DNA of 28,413 bases from Rhodobacteraceae bacterium UBA6141 (GCA_002423245.1 DIVD01000064.1:1-28413); one strand, 5' to 3'. Shown: positions 6,289 through 14,561, numbered from the stretch's first letter. Numbers and translations are program-made. Notes: generated by a model from the letters alone, not told the origin.

Positions 6289-6329
6289 TGTGCACACGAT
6301 GTGCACCGCCGTGTGCACTGGATGTGCAC
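6289..6329. repeat. Four TGTGCAC repeats, 11-12-11 bp apart
   Basis: TGTGCAC, containing the palindrome GTGCAC, starts at 6289, 6300, 6312 and 6323. The copies are one helical turn apart, between the integrase start and the tRNA 3' end. This is where arm-type integrase, excisionase or repressor sites of integrative elements lie. The binding protein is unknown. Confidence 0.6.
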
Positions 6330-6393
6330 CTCGTCGTCGAACTCCGGTTCCGGGTCAAGGAAATCGTCTGATTTCAGTGTGTTGCCAGATAAC

Positions 6394-6468
6394 TGGCTCC
6401 GGCGGCAGGGATCGAACCTGCGACCAATTGATTAACAGTCAACTGCTCTACCGCTGAGCTACGCCGGA
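6394..6468 (-). tRNA. tRNA-Asn (anticodon GUU)
   Basis: The minus strand from 6468 folds as a full cloverleaf. The 7-bp acceptor stem pairs TCCGGCG with CGCCGGA, followed by discriminator G and an encoded CCA (6394-6396). The D-arm is AGCTCAGCGGTAGAGC, the anticodon loop reads CTGTTAA, and the T-arm is GCAGGTTCGATCCCTGC. The anticodon GTT specifies asparagine. A consensus-like promoter stands just upstream. Its 3' end faces the integrase fragment, so it is the probable attachment site of the left-hand island. Confidence 0.97.
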
Positions 6469-6713
6469 ACACGGGGGCGGATATAGCGGGGTAGTGGGGG
6501 GGTGTCCAGAGGTTTCGCGGCCTTCCGTGCCGTGAGGGGCGGGGGGCGAAGGCCTGCCGCTCGCGGATCCGTAGGGCAGGCCCGGTATGGGGCGGATGGC
6601 TCCGCCGGGGGCGCCTCGCTCGGCCGCGGGGGCGGGCGCAATCGCATGCGTCTCGACGGACAGCCGGTCGCCGCGCAGGTTGCGAGGGGCGGGGCCTCCG
6701 GCCCCCGGTCCGC
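6469..6713. other. GC-rich gap with tRNA promoter only
   Basis: Apart from the tRNA promoter at its left end, this 245-bp stretch between the tRNA and the MBL gene shows no plausible coding sequence; it is rich in G runs with short inverted repeats. Confidence 0.5.
6480..6508 (-). promoter_or_regulatory. Sigma-70-type promoter of tRNA-Asn
   Basis: On the minus strand a -35 TGGACA (6503-6508, 5 of 6 consensus bases) and a -10 TATATC (6480-6485, 4 of 6) are separated by exactly 17 bp. The start point would fall about five bases before the tRNA 5' end. Confidence 0.65.
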
Positions 6714-7640
6714 TCACACCCGCTCGAACACCGCCGCTGCGGTCAGCGGCCCGCGGGGCGCGACGATGCCGCGCCCCGTCAGGTCGACCAGATGCGCCAG
6801 CACGTTGCGGGCGGCGGCGCCCAGCAGGGCCGGAGGCGTATCTGTGTAGATCCGCGCGGCGAGGCCCGCGGCGTCGCCCGGCGCTTCGGCAAGCGCCTCC
6901 AGCACCTCTGCCTCGCGTTGGCGGCGGTGGGCGCCAAGCTCGGCGATGCGGGCGGCGGGGTCGGCGATGTCGGGGCCGTGGCCGGCATGGGCAACCCGCG
7001 CGCCCACCGCCGCCAGACGCTCCAGCGAGGCAAGATACTGCGCCACATCGCCATCGGGCGGCGAGATCAGCGAGGAGGCCCAGCCCATCACCTGGTCGCC
7101 GGTGAACAGCCGCTCCCCCCATGCAAAGCTCAGGTGGTTGCCGAAATGGCCGGGCGTGTGCAGCGCGGTCAGCGTCCAGTCCTCGCCCGCGATCTCGGCG
7201 CCGTCGGCCAGCATCTCGTCGGGCACAAAGCCGTGGTCGGTGCCCTCGCCGCCGCCGCCGCCGCCCGCTGCCGCAAGCCGCTGCATCGCCGGCGAGCGGC
7301 CGGCCAGCGCGTCGCCGAAGGCCAGCACCGGCGCCCCCGTCGCCTCGGCCAGCGGGCGCGCCAGCGAGGCGTGGTCCAGATGCGCATGGGTAACGAGGAT
7401 GTGGCTGACCACTTCCCCCGGCGCCAGCGCGGCCAGGATCGCGGAGAGATGCGCGGGCAGGGCGGGGCCGGGGTCGATCACCGCCACCCGGCCCGTGCCC
7501 AGGATCCAGGTGTTGGTGCCGTGCAGGGTCATCGGCGATGGGTTGGGCGCCAGCACCTGCCGCAGCCCCGGTGCCACCTGCCGCACCTGCCCCGGGGTCG
7601 GGGAGATCCGCCGCCCGGCCGCGTCCTCGCGATCTGCCAT
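6714..7640 (-). CDS. MBL-fold metallohydrolase (LACTB2-like)
   Basis: This 308-residue beta-lactamase-fold hydrolase has the metal motif THAHLDH, followed by a TPGHFGNHLSF segment and FTGDQVMGWAS, then a late AGHGPD histidine. The N-terminal PMTLHGTNTWIL and the C-terminal winged-helix-like tail match LACTB2-type enzymes (~300 residues). A poly-Gly loop follows a (GCC)6 triplet run at 7248-7265. The start at ATG 7640 is set by a GGAGAACGGAAAG leader; the same frame stays open far upstream through the kinase gene, but that is antisense shadow. It diverges from the kinase with only 36 bp between starts. The substrate is unknown. Confidence 0.9.
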   Translation of the reverse strand: MADREDAAGRRISPTPGQVRQVAPGLRQVLAPNPSPMTLHGTNTWILGTGRVAVIDPGPALPAHLSAILAALAPGEVVSHILVTHAHLDHASLARPLAEATGAPVLAFGDALAGRSPAMQRLAAAGGGGGGEGTDHGFVPDEMLADGAEIAGEDWTLTALHTPGHFGNHLSFAWGERLFTGDQVMGWASSLISPPDGDVAQYLASLERLAAVGARVAHAGHGPDIADPAARIAELGAHRRQREAEVLEALAEAPGDAAGLAARIYTDTPPALLGAAARNVLAHLVDLTGRGIVAPRGPLTAAAVFERV

Positions 7641-7676
7641 CTTTCCGTTCTCCCCTTGTGCCGCTAGGCTGCGGTC

Positions 7677-9068
7677 ATGTCCAGCGACCCGCCCGTTTCC
7701 GCAAAACTCGCGACTGCCGCCCCCCCCGCCGGGCCCCGTGCGCCGGCCGGCATGCGCCGCTTCGTGCCGCGCAGCCTTTACGCCCGCGCGGCACTGATCC
7801 TGGTCGTGCCGGTCGTCGCCTTGCAGATTGTCGTATCGGTGACGGTCATTCAACGGCTTTACGAGGATGTGACGCGGCAGATGACGGGCAGCCTCGCGGT
7901 CGGGCTGGCCGCGCTGGTGGAGGCGGTGGAGGCGGCGCCCGATGCGGCGGCCGCGCGGCGGACGGCGGCAGAACTGGCCGCGCCCGCGGCCGTGACCGCC
8001 ACCCTGCCCGCCGAGGGCCCGCTGGAGGACCGCCGCGGGCTGGGCGATCTGTCGGGGCGCACCGTCATCGGCACATTGCGCGAAAGGATTCCGGGCGTGC
8101 GCGGCGTGGATCTGACCGTGGCGCGCGCGGTCAGGGTGGCGATCGACACGCGGCACGGGCTGCTGGGGGTGGAGTTCGACCGGCGCCGCGTCGCGGCCTC
8201 GAACCCGCATCAGTTGCTGGTGCTGACCGCCTTCACCAGCCTGTTGATGAGCGGGATCGCCTTCCTGTTCCTGCGCAACCAGTTGCGCCCGATCCGGCGG
8301 CTCGCGCAGGCGGCAGAGGCGTTCGGGCGCGGGCGCATCGTGCCCTACCGTCCGGGCGGCGCGGTCGAGGTGCGGGCCGCCGGCAGCGCCTTTCTGGACA
8401 TGCGTGCCCGGATCGAGCGGCAGATCGAGCAGCGCACCCTCATGCTCTCGGGCGTCAGCCATGACCTGCGCACCCCGCTGACCCGGCTGAAGCTGAACCT
8501 CGCGCTGATGCCCGAGGACGAGGACACCAGGGCAATGGAGCGCGACATTGCCGAGATGCAGGCGCTGATCGACGCCTTCCTTGCCTTTGCCCGCAGCGAT
8601 GCGCTGGACAGCGAGCCCGAACTGGTGGTCCCGCTGGATCTGGTGCGCCAGATCGTGGACCGGGGGGCGCGGGCCGGACAGGCGGTGACGGAGGGCCGGT
8701 TCGAGGATGCGAGCGGGGGAAAGGGCGTGATGCCCCTGCGCCCCGCCGCGATCACCCGTGCGGTCGAGAACCTGATCGGCAATGCCCTGCGCTATGGCAG
8801 CCGGGCCGAGGTCGGCGCGGTGCTGAGCGAGCGGGCGCTGGTGATCTCGGTGGAGGATGACGGCCCCGGCATCCCGCGCGCGCGGCGGGAAGAGGCGATG
8901 CGGCCGTTCTCGCGCCTCGATGCCGCGCGCAATCAGGACAGCGGCTCGGGCGTCGGCCTTGGCCTTGCCATCGCCGCCGATGTCGCGCGCAGCCATGGCG
9001 GCACCCTGCGGCTGGGGGAAAGCGCGCGGCTTGGCGGGCTGAAGGCGGAACTGGTGCTGCCGCGCTAG
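7677..9068 (+). CDS. EnvZ-like sensor histidine kinase
   Basis: This 463-residue inner-membrane kinase has TM1 at about residues 35-58, a short periplasmic sensor domain (60-176), TM2 at about 178-200, then HAMP (201-250). The dimerisation/phosphoacceptor helix reads SGVSHDLRTPLTRLKL with phospho-acceptor His262. The HATPase domain has the N box ENLIGNALRYG (~364-374), G1 DDGPGIP (~394-400) and G2 SGVGLGLAIA. The layout and H-box are those of EnvZ-type kinases. No response-regulator gene lies on either side: upstream is the divergent MBL gene, downstream a truncated transporter gene. It is therefore an orphan, or its partner lies elsewhere. No strong ribosome-binding site precedes ATG 7677. 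Confidence 0.92.
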   Translation: MSSDPPVSAKLATAAPPAGPRAPAGMRRFVPRSLYARAALILVVPVVALQIVVSVTVIQRLYEDVTRQMTGSLAVGLAALVEAVEAAPDAAAARRTAAELAAPAAVTATLPAEGPLEDRRGLGDLSGRTVIGTLRERIPGVRGVDLTVARAVRVAIDTRHGLLGVEFDRRRVAASNPHQLLVLTAFTSLLMSGIAFLFLRNQLRPIRRLAQAAEAFGRGRIVPYRPGGAVEVRAAGSAFLDMRARIERQIEQRTLMLSGVSHDLRTPLTRLKLNLALMPEDEDTRAMERDIAEMQALIDAFLAFARSDALDSEPELVVPLDLVRQIVDRGARAGQAVTEGRFEDASGGKGVMPLRPAAITRAVENLIGNALRYGSRAEVGAVLSERALVISVEDDGPGIPRARREEAMRPFSRLDAARNQDSGSGVGLGLAIAADVARSHGGTLRLGESARLGGLKAELVLPR

Positions 9069-9102
9069 CTGTCCGGTTCCAGACAGGTCATCCTCTCTCC
9101 TG

Positions 9103-9801
9103 GTGGCCCTGGACGTGCCGCCGATGATCGGCAAGACGCCGTGGGATGTGTTCGCCTACCTGTTCATCCTGGACGGCGCGGCCGAGGCGCAGGCCCGGCT
9201 GCTGTCGGCGCTGCTTGAAACCCTGCCGACCACCCTTCTGGGCATGGCGGCGGGCATCGGCTTTGCCTTCGGCCTGGCGGTGACCTCGCGGCTCGCCCCG
9301 GCGTTCACCCGCGCCTTCCTGCCGGTCGCGCTGGTGACGCAGACCATGCCGCTTGTCGCACTTACACCGCTTCTTGTGCTGATCCTCGGGCGCGGCACGG
9401 CGGTGACGCTGTGGATCACCGTTTCCGTCACCTTCTTTCCGGCCTGTGTGATGATGGCCCAAGGCTTGGCCCAGGTGCCGCGCAGCGTGCTGGAACTGCC
9501 GCGAGCCTATGGCGCGACAGCATGGCGCGAGCTGCGGCTGGTGGCGTTCCCGGCCTCGCTGCCATGGGTGTTCGCCGCCATCCGCACGACAGCGCCACGC
9601 GCGCTTCTGGGCGCGATGATCGCCGAATGGCTGGCGACCGGCCGAGGCCTTGGCAACCTGATGAACCAGTCGCGCGGCTACATGGATTTCAGCATGATCT
9701 GGTCGGTCGCCGTCGTCAGCGTCCTGTTGTCCGTGGCGTTCTACAGGATCGCCCAGGCGGCCGAGGACCGCATCTTTCGGCGCCGGGCGACGCGCCCGTA
9801 G
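9103..9801 (+). pseudogene. C-terminal half of a double ABC permease
   Basis: The frame has five or so membrane helices and the EAA loop (ELPRAYGATAWRELRLVAFPA) of SsuC/TauC-type importer permeases. The entry ALDVPPMIGKTPWDVFAYLF looks like the middle of ~550-residue fused permeases in which two such domains are joined, rather than a true N-terminus. The only start codon (GTG 9103) lacks a ribosome-binding site, and the frame stays open back into the kinase 3' end. The N-terminal half and the ATPase and binding-protein genes are absent here. It is read as the remnant left by a deletion ending near 9080; a functional 232-residue permease is a less likely alternative. Confidence 0.6.
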
Positions 9802-9971
9802 CTTTTGGCGCACAAGGCGGTGGCCGACACGATTCCCCGCGCCATATAGGGAAGAGCCAGAGCCACAGGCCAGAGCCACAGAAAAGCCGGAGCCACCTTT
9901 TTCTGTTCCAGACGTCCTGACGCGCGACCTTCGCCCCGCAGGGCGGCGCCGCACCATCCGGAGGAGTGACG
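9802..9971. other. Intergenic gap with a 13-bp perfect tandem repeat
   Basis: GCCAGAGCCACAG occurs twice back to back (9856-9868 and 9869-9881), followed by a degenerate third copy (GCCGGAGCCAC, 9886-9896). No promoter or hairpin terminator was identified in this stretch. Confidence 0.6.
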
Positions 9972-10967
9972 ATGACACCCCGCAAGAGCCTGCTTGTCAC
10001 CTTTGACTGCCCGCCCGACAGGCGCGCGCTCATCGAGGAAGCCGGCGGGGGGGTGCTCGAGTGCCGCTACCTGGCCGATCACCCCGGCGAACTGCGACCC
10101 GAGGATCTGGAGGCCGATGCCGCGCTGGCGATGAACCTGCCGCGCGACGTCTCGCAAGATGCGCTGCGCCATGCGCGCTGGAAACTGCTGCAGTTCGTCA
10201 CGGCAGGGCTGGACCACGTGCCCTTCGCGACAATTCCGCCAGAGGTCGCGATCGCGGGCAACAGCGGCGCCTTTGCCGAACCGATGGCCGAACATGCGCT
10301 GGCGATGGCGCTTGCCCTTGTCAGGGAGCTGAGGCCCCGGCACGCGGCGCTTGCCGAAGGCCGGTTCCTTCAGGCCGAGCCCGTCGGGTCATTGCGCGGC
10401 AAGACGCTCGGCGTTTACGGGTTCGGCGGCATCGGCAAGGCGGTGGCGCGGCTCATGCGCCCGTTCGACATCCGCGTCCATGCGATCACCCGCAGCGGAC
10501 GCACCGACGCGCCCGTCGACTGGATCGCGACGCCGGACCGCCTGCCCGAGCTGTTGCGCGCGGCCGACATCCTGCTCGTCTCGGCGCCGCTCTCGCCCGA
10601 GACGGAAGGCGCCATCGGCCGCGACGCGCTGGCGCTGATGAAGGAGGACGCGATCCTCCTCAACCTGGCGCGCGGCGAGCTGATCGACGAGGCCGCGCTC
10701 TACGACCGTCTGCGCAGCCATCCCCGCTTCAAGGCCGGACTGGACGCCTGGTGGATCGAGCCCTTCCGCCATGGCCGCTTCGAGCTGCACCACCCGTTCC
10801 TGTCCCTGCCCAACGTCATCGGCTCGCCGCACAATTCGGCCGCGGTGCCCGGGGCGATGGACAGCGCGATCGCCGCGGCCGTCGACAACGTGAAGGCCTT
10901 CTTCGCCGGCGACCCGGTCCGCGGCCTGGCCCGCAGGCCGAACCCGCCGAACCCGCCAAAGGCGTGA
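9972..10967 (+). CDS. D-isomer-specific 2-hydroxyacid dehydrogenase
   Basis: This 331-residue NAD(P)-dependent dehydrogenase reduces a 2-oxoacid to the D-2-hydroxyacid or does the reverse. The Rossmann motif GVYGFGGIG (GxGxxG at 150-155) lies in the C-terminal-half insertion typical of the family. The catalytic set is in place: Arg234 in NLARGELID, Glu263 in WWIEP, His287 in GSPHNS. ATG 9972 has GGAGG seven bases before it; a GTG at 9966 overlaps that site and is less likely. The gene converges on ETF-QO. Exact substrate (glyoxylate/hydroxypyruvate versus another oxoacid) is not resolved. Confidence 0.92.
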   Translation: MTPRKSLLVTFDCPPDRRALIEEAGGGVLECRYLADHPGELRPEDLEADAALAMNLPRDVSQDALRHARWKLLQFVTAGLDHVPFATIPPEVAIAGNSGAFAEPMAEHALAMALALVRELRPRHAALAEGRFLQAEPVGSLRGKTLGVYGFGGIGKAVARLMRPFDIRVHAITRSGRTDAPVDWIATPDRLPELLRAADILLVSAPLSPETEGAIGRDALALMKEDAILLNLARGELIDEAALYDRLRSHPRFKAGLDAWWIEPFRHGRFELHHPFLSLPNVIGSPHNSAAVPGAMDSAIAAAVDNVKAFFAGDPVRGLARRPNPPNPPKA

Positions 10968-11034
10968 CGCCTCGCGCCTCGGCGCCGGAATGCCTTTCGC
11001 TGGCGGCGCGCCGACAGCGGGCCACCGCGGACTG

Positions 11035-12687
11035 TCACATGTTGGGATAGTTCGGCCCGTCGCCCCCCTGCGGGGTCGTCCAGTCGATGTTCTGGCTGGG
11101 ATCCTTGATGTCGCAGGTCTTGCAGTGGACGCAGTTCTGGAAGTTGATCTGGAAGCGCGGATTGCCCGCCTCGTCGGTCAGCACCTCATAGACGCCTGCC
11201 GGGCAATACCACTGCGCGGGTTCGGCATATTTCGGCAGGTTCACCGCGATCGGGATCGAGGGGTCGCGCAGCTTCAGATGGCAGGGCTGGCTCTCCTCGT
11301 GGTTGGTGCCCGAGAAGGCCAGGTTGGTCAGCCGGTCGAAGGACAGCTTGCCGTCGGGGCGGGGGTAGTCGATCGGCTTGAACTTCGCCGCCTCGCCCGT
11401 CGCCGCCGCATCCGACTTGCCGTGGCGCAGGGTGCCGAACAGGGTGCCGCCGAAGATCGAGGCAAACCACATGTCCAGCCCGCCAAGCGCAAGGCTCGCC
11501 GTCAGCCCGTAGCGCGACCAGAGCGGCTTGACGTTGCGCACCTTCTTCAGATCCTTCGCCACCGGCCCGCTGCGCAGGTCGGCCTCGTAGGCCGTCAGCT
11601 CGTCGCCCTGCCGCCCGGCGGCAATCGCCGCGTGCGCGGCCTCGGCAGCGGCCTTGCCCGACAGCATGGCGTTGTGGTTGCCCTTGATCCGCGGCACGTT
11701 GACCAGCCCTGCCGAGCATCCCAGCAGCGCCCCGCCGGGGAACACCACCTTCGGGATCGACTGCCAGCCGCCCTCGGAAATCGCCCGCGCGCCGTAGGCC
11801 ACGCGCTTGCCGCCCTCCAGAAGGCCCGCCACCATCGGGTGATGCTTGAAGCGCTGGAATTCCATGTAGGGATAGAGGTAGGGGTTCTCGTAGTTCAGGT
11901 GAACGACGAAGCCGACCAGAACCTGGTTGTTGTCGATGTGATAGATGAACGAGCCGCCGCCCGCGTTGCTGCCAAGCGGCCAGCCCATCGTGTGGGTGAC
12001 GGTGCCCGGCTTGTGCTTCGCCGGGTCGACTTCCCAGATCTCCTTCATGCCCAGCCCGAACTTCTGCGGGCACTTGCCCTTCGACAGGTCGAACTTCGCC
12101 ATCACCTGCTTGGAAAGGCTGCCGCGCACGCCCTCGCCCAGCAGGACATACTTGCCCAGCAGGTTCATGCCGGGTTCATACCCCTCGCCGATGCTGCCAT
12201 CGGGGTTCTTGCCGAACTCGCCGGCGACGACGCCCTTCACCGCGCCATCCTCGCCATAGACCAGCTCGGACGCGGCCATGCCGGGGAACACCTCCACCCC
12301 CAGTTCCTCGGCGACGCCCGCCATCCAGCGACACACATTGCCCATGCTGACGATGTAGTTGCCATGGTTCGACATCAGCGGCGGCATCGGCCAGTTCGGC
12401 ACCCGAAACCGCCCGCCCTCCCCCAGCACGTAGAAGTTGTCCTCGGTCACCGGCACGGTGATCGGCGCGCCCATGCTGCGCCAGTCCGGCAGCAGCGCAT
12501 CCAGCCCGCAAGGGTCCAGCACCGCGCCCGACAGGATATGCGCCCCCACCTCCGAGCCCTTTTCCAGCACCACGACCGACAGATCGGCATCAAGCTGCTT
12601 GAGGCGGATCGCCGCTGACAGGCCCGCCGGACCCGCCCCGACGATCACCACGTCATATTCCATCGATTCCCGTTCGATTCCGGTCAT
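11035..12687 (-). CDS. Electron-transfer flavoprotein-ubiquinone oxidoreductase
   Basis: This 550-residue enzyme passes electrons from reduced ETF, loaded by acyl-CoA dehydrogenases, to ubiquinone at the inner membrane. It has the N-terminal FAD motif VVIVGAGPAGLSAAIRLKQ. The C-terminal 4Fe-4S cluster domain has one cysteine in QWYCPAG and three in CVHCKTCDIKDP, and the final NYPNM resembles known family C-termini. Length equals the family norm. ATG 12687 has GGAGGAG eight bases upstream; ATG 12663 is the alternative. It is functionally linked to the two acyl-CoA dehydrogenases in this window, which would feed ETF. The etfAB genes are not here. Confidence 0.95.
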   Translation of the reverse strand: MTGIERESMEYDVVIVGAGPAGLSAAIRLKQLDADLSVVVLEKGSEVGAHILSGAVLDPCGLDALLPDWRSMGAPITVPVTEDNFYVLGEGGRFRVPNWPMPPLMSNHGNYIVSMGNVCRWMAGVAEELGVEVFPGMAASELVYGEDGAVKGVVAGEFGKNPDGSIGEGYEPGMNLLGKYVLLGEGVRGSLSKQVMAKFDLSKGKCPQKFGLGMKEIWEVDPAKHKPGTVTHTMGWPLGSNAGGGSFIYHIDNNQVLVGFVVHLNYENPYLYPYMEFQRFKHHPMVAGLLEGGKRVAYGARAISEGGWQSIPKVVFPGGALLGCSAGLVNVPRIKGNHNAMLSGKAAAEAAHAAIAAGRQGDELTAYEADLRSGPVAKDLKKVRNVKPLWSRYGLTASLALGGLDMWFASIFGGTLFGTLRHGKSDAAATGEAAKFKPIDYPRPDGKLSFDRLTNLAFSGTNHEESQPCHLKLRDPSIPIAVNLPKYAEPAQWYCPAGVYEVLTDEAGNPRFQINFQNCVHCKTCDIKDPSQNIDWTTPQGGDGPNYPNM

Positions 12688-12947
12688 GCCCGTCTCTCCT
12701 CCGGCTCGCGCGTGCTGGCAATTCGTTATCCGGGCAAGGGTTAGCTTACCCGGCCGCACGACGCAATCGTGACGCTGCATCGCGCTGCATGCAAGAATTG
12801 CCTGTCGCGGCGGGCCCTGGCGCCGTGCCGGACCTGCAAGGCCCTTGCATTCGGGGCAGTTCCGGGGTCAGTTGCATCAAACGCGACCGACGACCGGCAC
12901 CGCGGCCCCGGACGGGGCAAGCGGTGTTTTTGACTTACGTGAGTGCC
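12688..12947. other. Divergent promoter region of ETF-QO and greA
   Basis: No coding sequence is supported in these 260 bp. An interrupted dyad (GGGTTAGCTTACCC, 12738-12751, one mismatched pair) lies ~50 bp before the ETF-QO start and may be a regulatory site. No clear -35/-10 pairs were assigned. Confidence 0.4.
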
Positions 12948-13418
12948 ATGGAAAAGATACCGATGACCCGCGCGGGGTTCGACGCGCTAGACACAGAACT
13001 GCGGACCCTGAAGTCGGTGGAGCGCCCCGCCGTCATCAAGGCCATCGCCGAGGCGCGCGAGCACGGCGACCTGTCGGAGAATGCCGAATACCACGCCGCG
13101 CGTGAAAAGCAGAGCTTTGTCGAAGGCCGCGTGAAGGAGCTGGAATCGATCCTTGGCCGCGCCGAGGTGATCGACCCCGCCCGCCTTTCGGGCACCATCA
13201 AGTTCGGCGCCACCGTCACCCTGATCGACGAGGACACCGAGGAAGAGCGCACCTATCAGATCGTGGGCGAACCCGAGGCCGATATCGAGCGCGGGCTGCT
13301 GAACATCCGCTCGCCGCTGGCGCGGGCGCTGATCGGCAAGGACGAGGGCGACAGCGTCGAGGTCCGCACCCCCGGCGGCGAGAAAAGCTACGAGATCGTC
13401 AGCATCCGGTTCGTGTAG
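12948..13418 (+). CDS. greA: Transcription elongation factor GreA
   Basis: This 156-residue protein has the two GreA domains. The N-terminal coiled coil carries the tip motif (EAREHGDLSENAEYHAAREK) whose acidic residues trigger transcript cleavage by backtracked RNA polymerase. The C-terminal FKBP-like domain ends TPGGEKSYEIVSIRFV. Length and both motifs match the family exactly. ATG 12948 gives the standard MEKIPMTRAGFDAL start; the longer open frame back to 12789 is promoter region. The ribosome-binding site is weak. Confidence 0.97.
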   Translation: MEKIPMTRAGFDALDTELRTLKSVERPAVIKAIAEAREHGDLSENAEYHAAREKQSFVEGRVKELESILGRAEVIDPARLSGTIKFGATVTLIDEDTEEERTYQIVGEPEADIERGLLNIRSPLARALIGKDEGDSVEVRTPGGEKSYEIVSIRFV

Positions 13419-13436
13419 GGCGAGGGGCGGGGTTCC

Positions 13437-14534
13437 ATGACGGACCGACAGGAGGACCGCCGGGAGGACCGCCGGGCGCCGGGCGCCCTTCATGCCGAGC
13501 CCGAGGCCGGCCCCCGCATCTCTGCCCCCGAGGTGATTGCCGCGGCCCTGACCCTGTGCTGGCTCGGGCTGGTCGGCGCGTTCTTCGTGCTGACGGGCCG
13601 CGCAGGCGAGGTGGGATCCGGCAATGCGCTTGGCGTGACGATGACGCTGGTGGGGATTTGCCTGCCGGTCGCGATGATCTGGGTCGCCGCCATCACCGCA
13701 CGCACCGCGCGCGAGTTGCGGGCCGAGGCGCAGCGGCTGCAGGCCGCCATCGACGCGATGCGCAGCGCCTGGCTGCAACAGGCACAGGTGGGCGTCCAGG
13801 GGATCACGCCCTCGGTCGAGAAGAGGCTCGACGAGATCGCCGCCGCACAGCGCCAGACCGAAAGCGCCATCGCCAGCTTCGCCTCGCGCCGCGAGGTCGC
13901 CGCCAGCCAGCCCTCGGCCGACCGCAAGGCCGCCCTCGCCCCCCCCCGCCCCGCCGGTCCGGGCGCCAGTCCGGGCGGCAGTCCGGGTGCCGGTCCGGGT
14001 GGCGGTCCGGGCGATGATCAGCCGACGCTTGCGCTTGGCACCCCGGCCGAGGAGATGCGCAGCCCGGTGTCGGTCGCCGATTTCATCCGGGCGCTGAACT
14101 TCCCCGACTCGCCCGAGGATCGCGACGGCTTCCGCGCCCTGCGCCGCGCGCTGGAGGACCGCACGATGGCCAAGCTGATCCGCGCCGCGCAGGACGTGCT
14201 GACGCTGCTGGCGCAGGACGGCATCTACATGGACGACCTGAGGCCCGACCGCGCGCGGCCCGAGCTGTGGCGGCGTTTCGCCGGCGGCGAGCGCGGCAAG
14301 GGCATCTCCGCGCTTGGCGGGGTGCGCGACCGCTCCAGCCTTGCGCTGACGGCGGGGCGGATGCGGCAGGACACCATCTTCCGCGATGCCGCCCACCATT
14401 TCCTGCGCCAGTTCGACCGCACCTTTCAGGAGTTCGAGAAGAACTGCCGCGATCAGGAGGTGGCGGAGCTTGCCGAAACCCGCACCGCGCGGGCCTTCAT
14501 GCTGCTGGGGCGGGTGACGGGCATCTTCGACTGA
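13437..14534 (+). CDS. Membrane-anchored protein, conserved in Rhodobacterales
   Basis: The 365-residue protein has a charged N-terminal tail, two membrane helices (about residues 30-52 and 62-85), and a helical, probably coiled-coil segment (LRAEAQRLQAAIDAMRSAWL). A Pro/Gly-rich linker follows, then a soluble C-terminal domain (~205-365) with a DFIRALNFPDSPEDRDGF entry. The linker is encoded by five 12-bp repeats (13953-14012), and the start by a 12-bp in-frame duplication giving EDRREDRR. I do not recognise a named domain; similar proteins of unknown function are, as I recall, common in the order. The stop codon is contributed by a 17-bp tandem duplication at the 3' end. It starts 18 bp after greA and may be cotranscribed. 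Confidence 0.8.
   Translation: MTDRQEDRREDRRAPGALHAEPEAGPRISAPEVIAAALTLCWLGLVGAFFVLTGRAGEVGSGNALGVTMTLVGICLPVAMIWVAAITARTARELRAEAQRLQAAIDAMRSAWLQQAQVGVQGITPSVEKRLDEIAAAQRQTESAIASFASRREVAASQPSADRKAALAPPRPAGPGASPGGSPGAGPGGGPGDDQPTLALGTPAEEMRSPVSVADFIRALNFPDSPEDRDGFRALRRALEDRTMAKLIRAAQDVLTLLAQDGIYMDDLRPDRARPELWRRFAGGERGKGISALGGVRDRSSLALTAGRMRQDTIFRDAAHHFLRQFDRTFQEFEKNCRDQEVAELAETRTARAFMLLGRVTGIFD
13953..14012. repeat. Five 12-bp tandem repeats in a Pro/Gly linker
   Basis: Five consecutive units with consensus GSCRGTCCGGGY (13953, 13965, 13977, 13989, 14001) encode four-residue xxPG repeats. The repeat is in frame, so copy-number change would alter linker length without breaking the gene. Confidence 0.85.
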
Positions 14535-14548
14535 CGGGCATCTTCGAC
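14515..14548. repeat. 17-bp perfect tandem duplication across a stop codon
   Basis: TGACGGGCATCTTCGAC occurs at 14515-14531 and again at 14532-14548. The first copy encodes the C-terminal VTGIFD of the upstream gene; the TGA that opens the second copy is its stop codon. Confidence 0.95.
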
Positions 14549-14561
14549 TGGCGGGCGCCAG

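Noticed and set aside
7248..7265. (GCC)6 triplet run
   Set aside because: A short in-frame poly-Gly loop in the MBL protein; common in high-GC genomes and without other signs of significance.
6714..9134. 806-residue minus-strand frame running through the kinase gene
   Set aside because: Only the part from 7640 down matches an MBL hydrolase; the rest is antisense to a clear histidine kinase.
10990..12618. 542-residue plus-strand frame opposite ETF-QO
   Set aside because: His/Arg-rich antisense shadow of a well-supported enzyme with family motifs.
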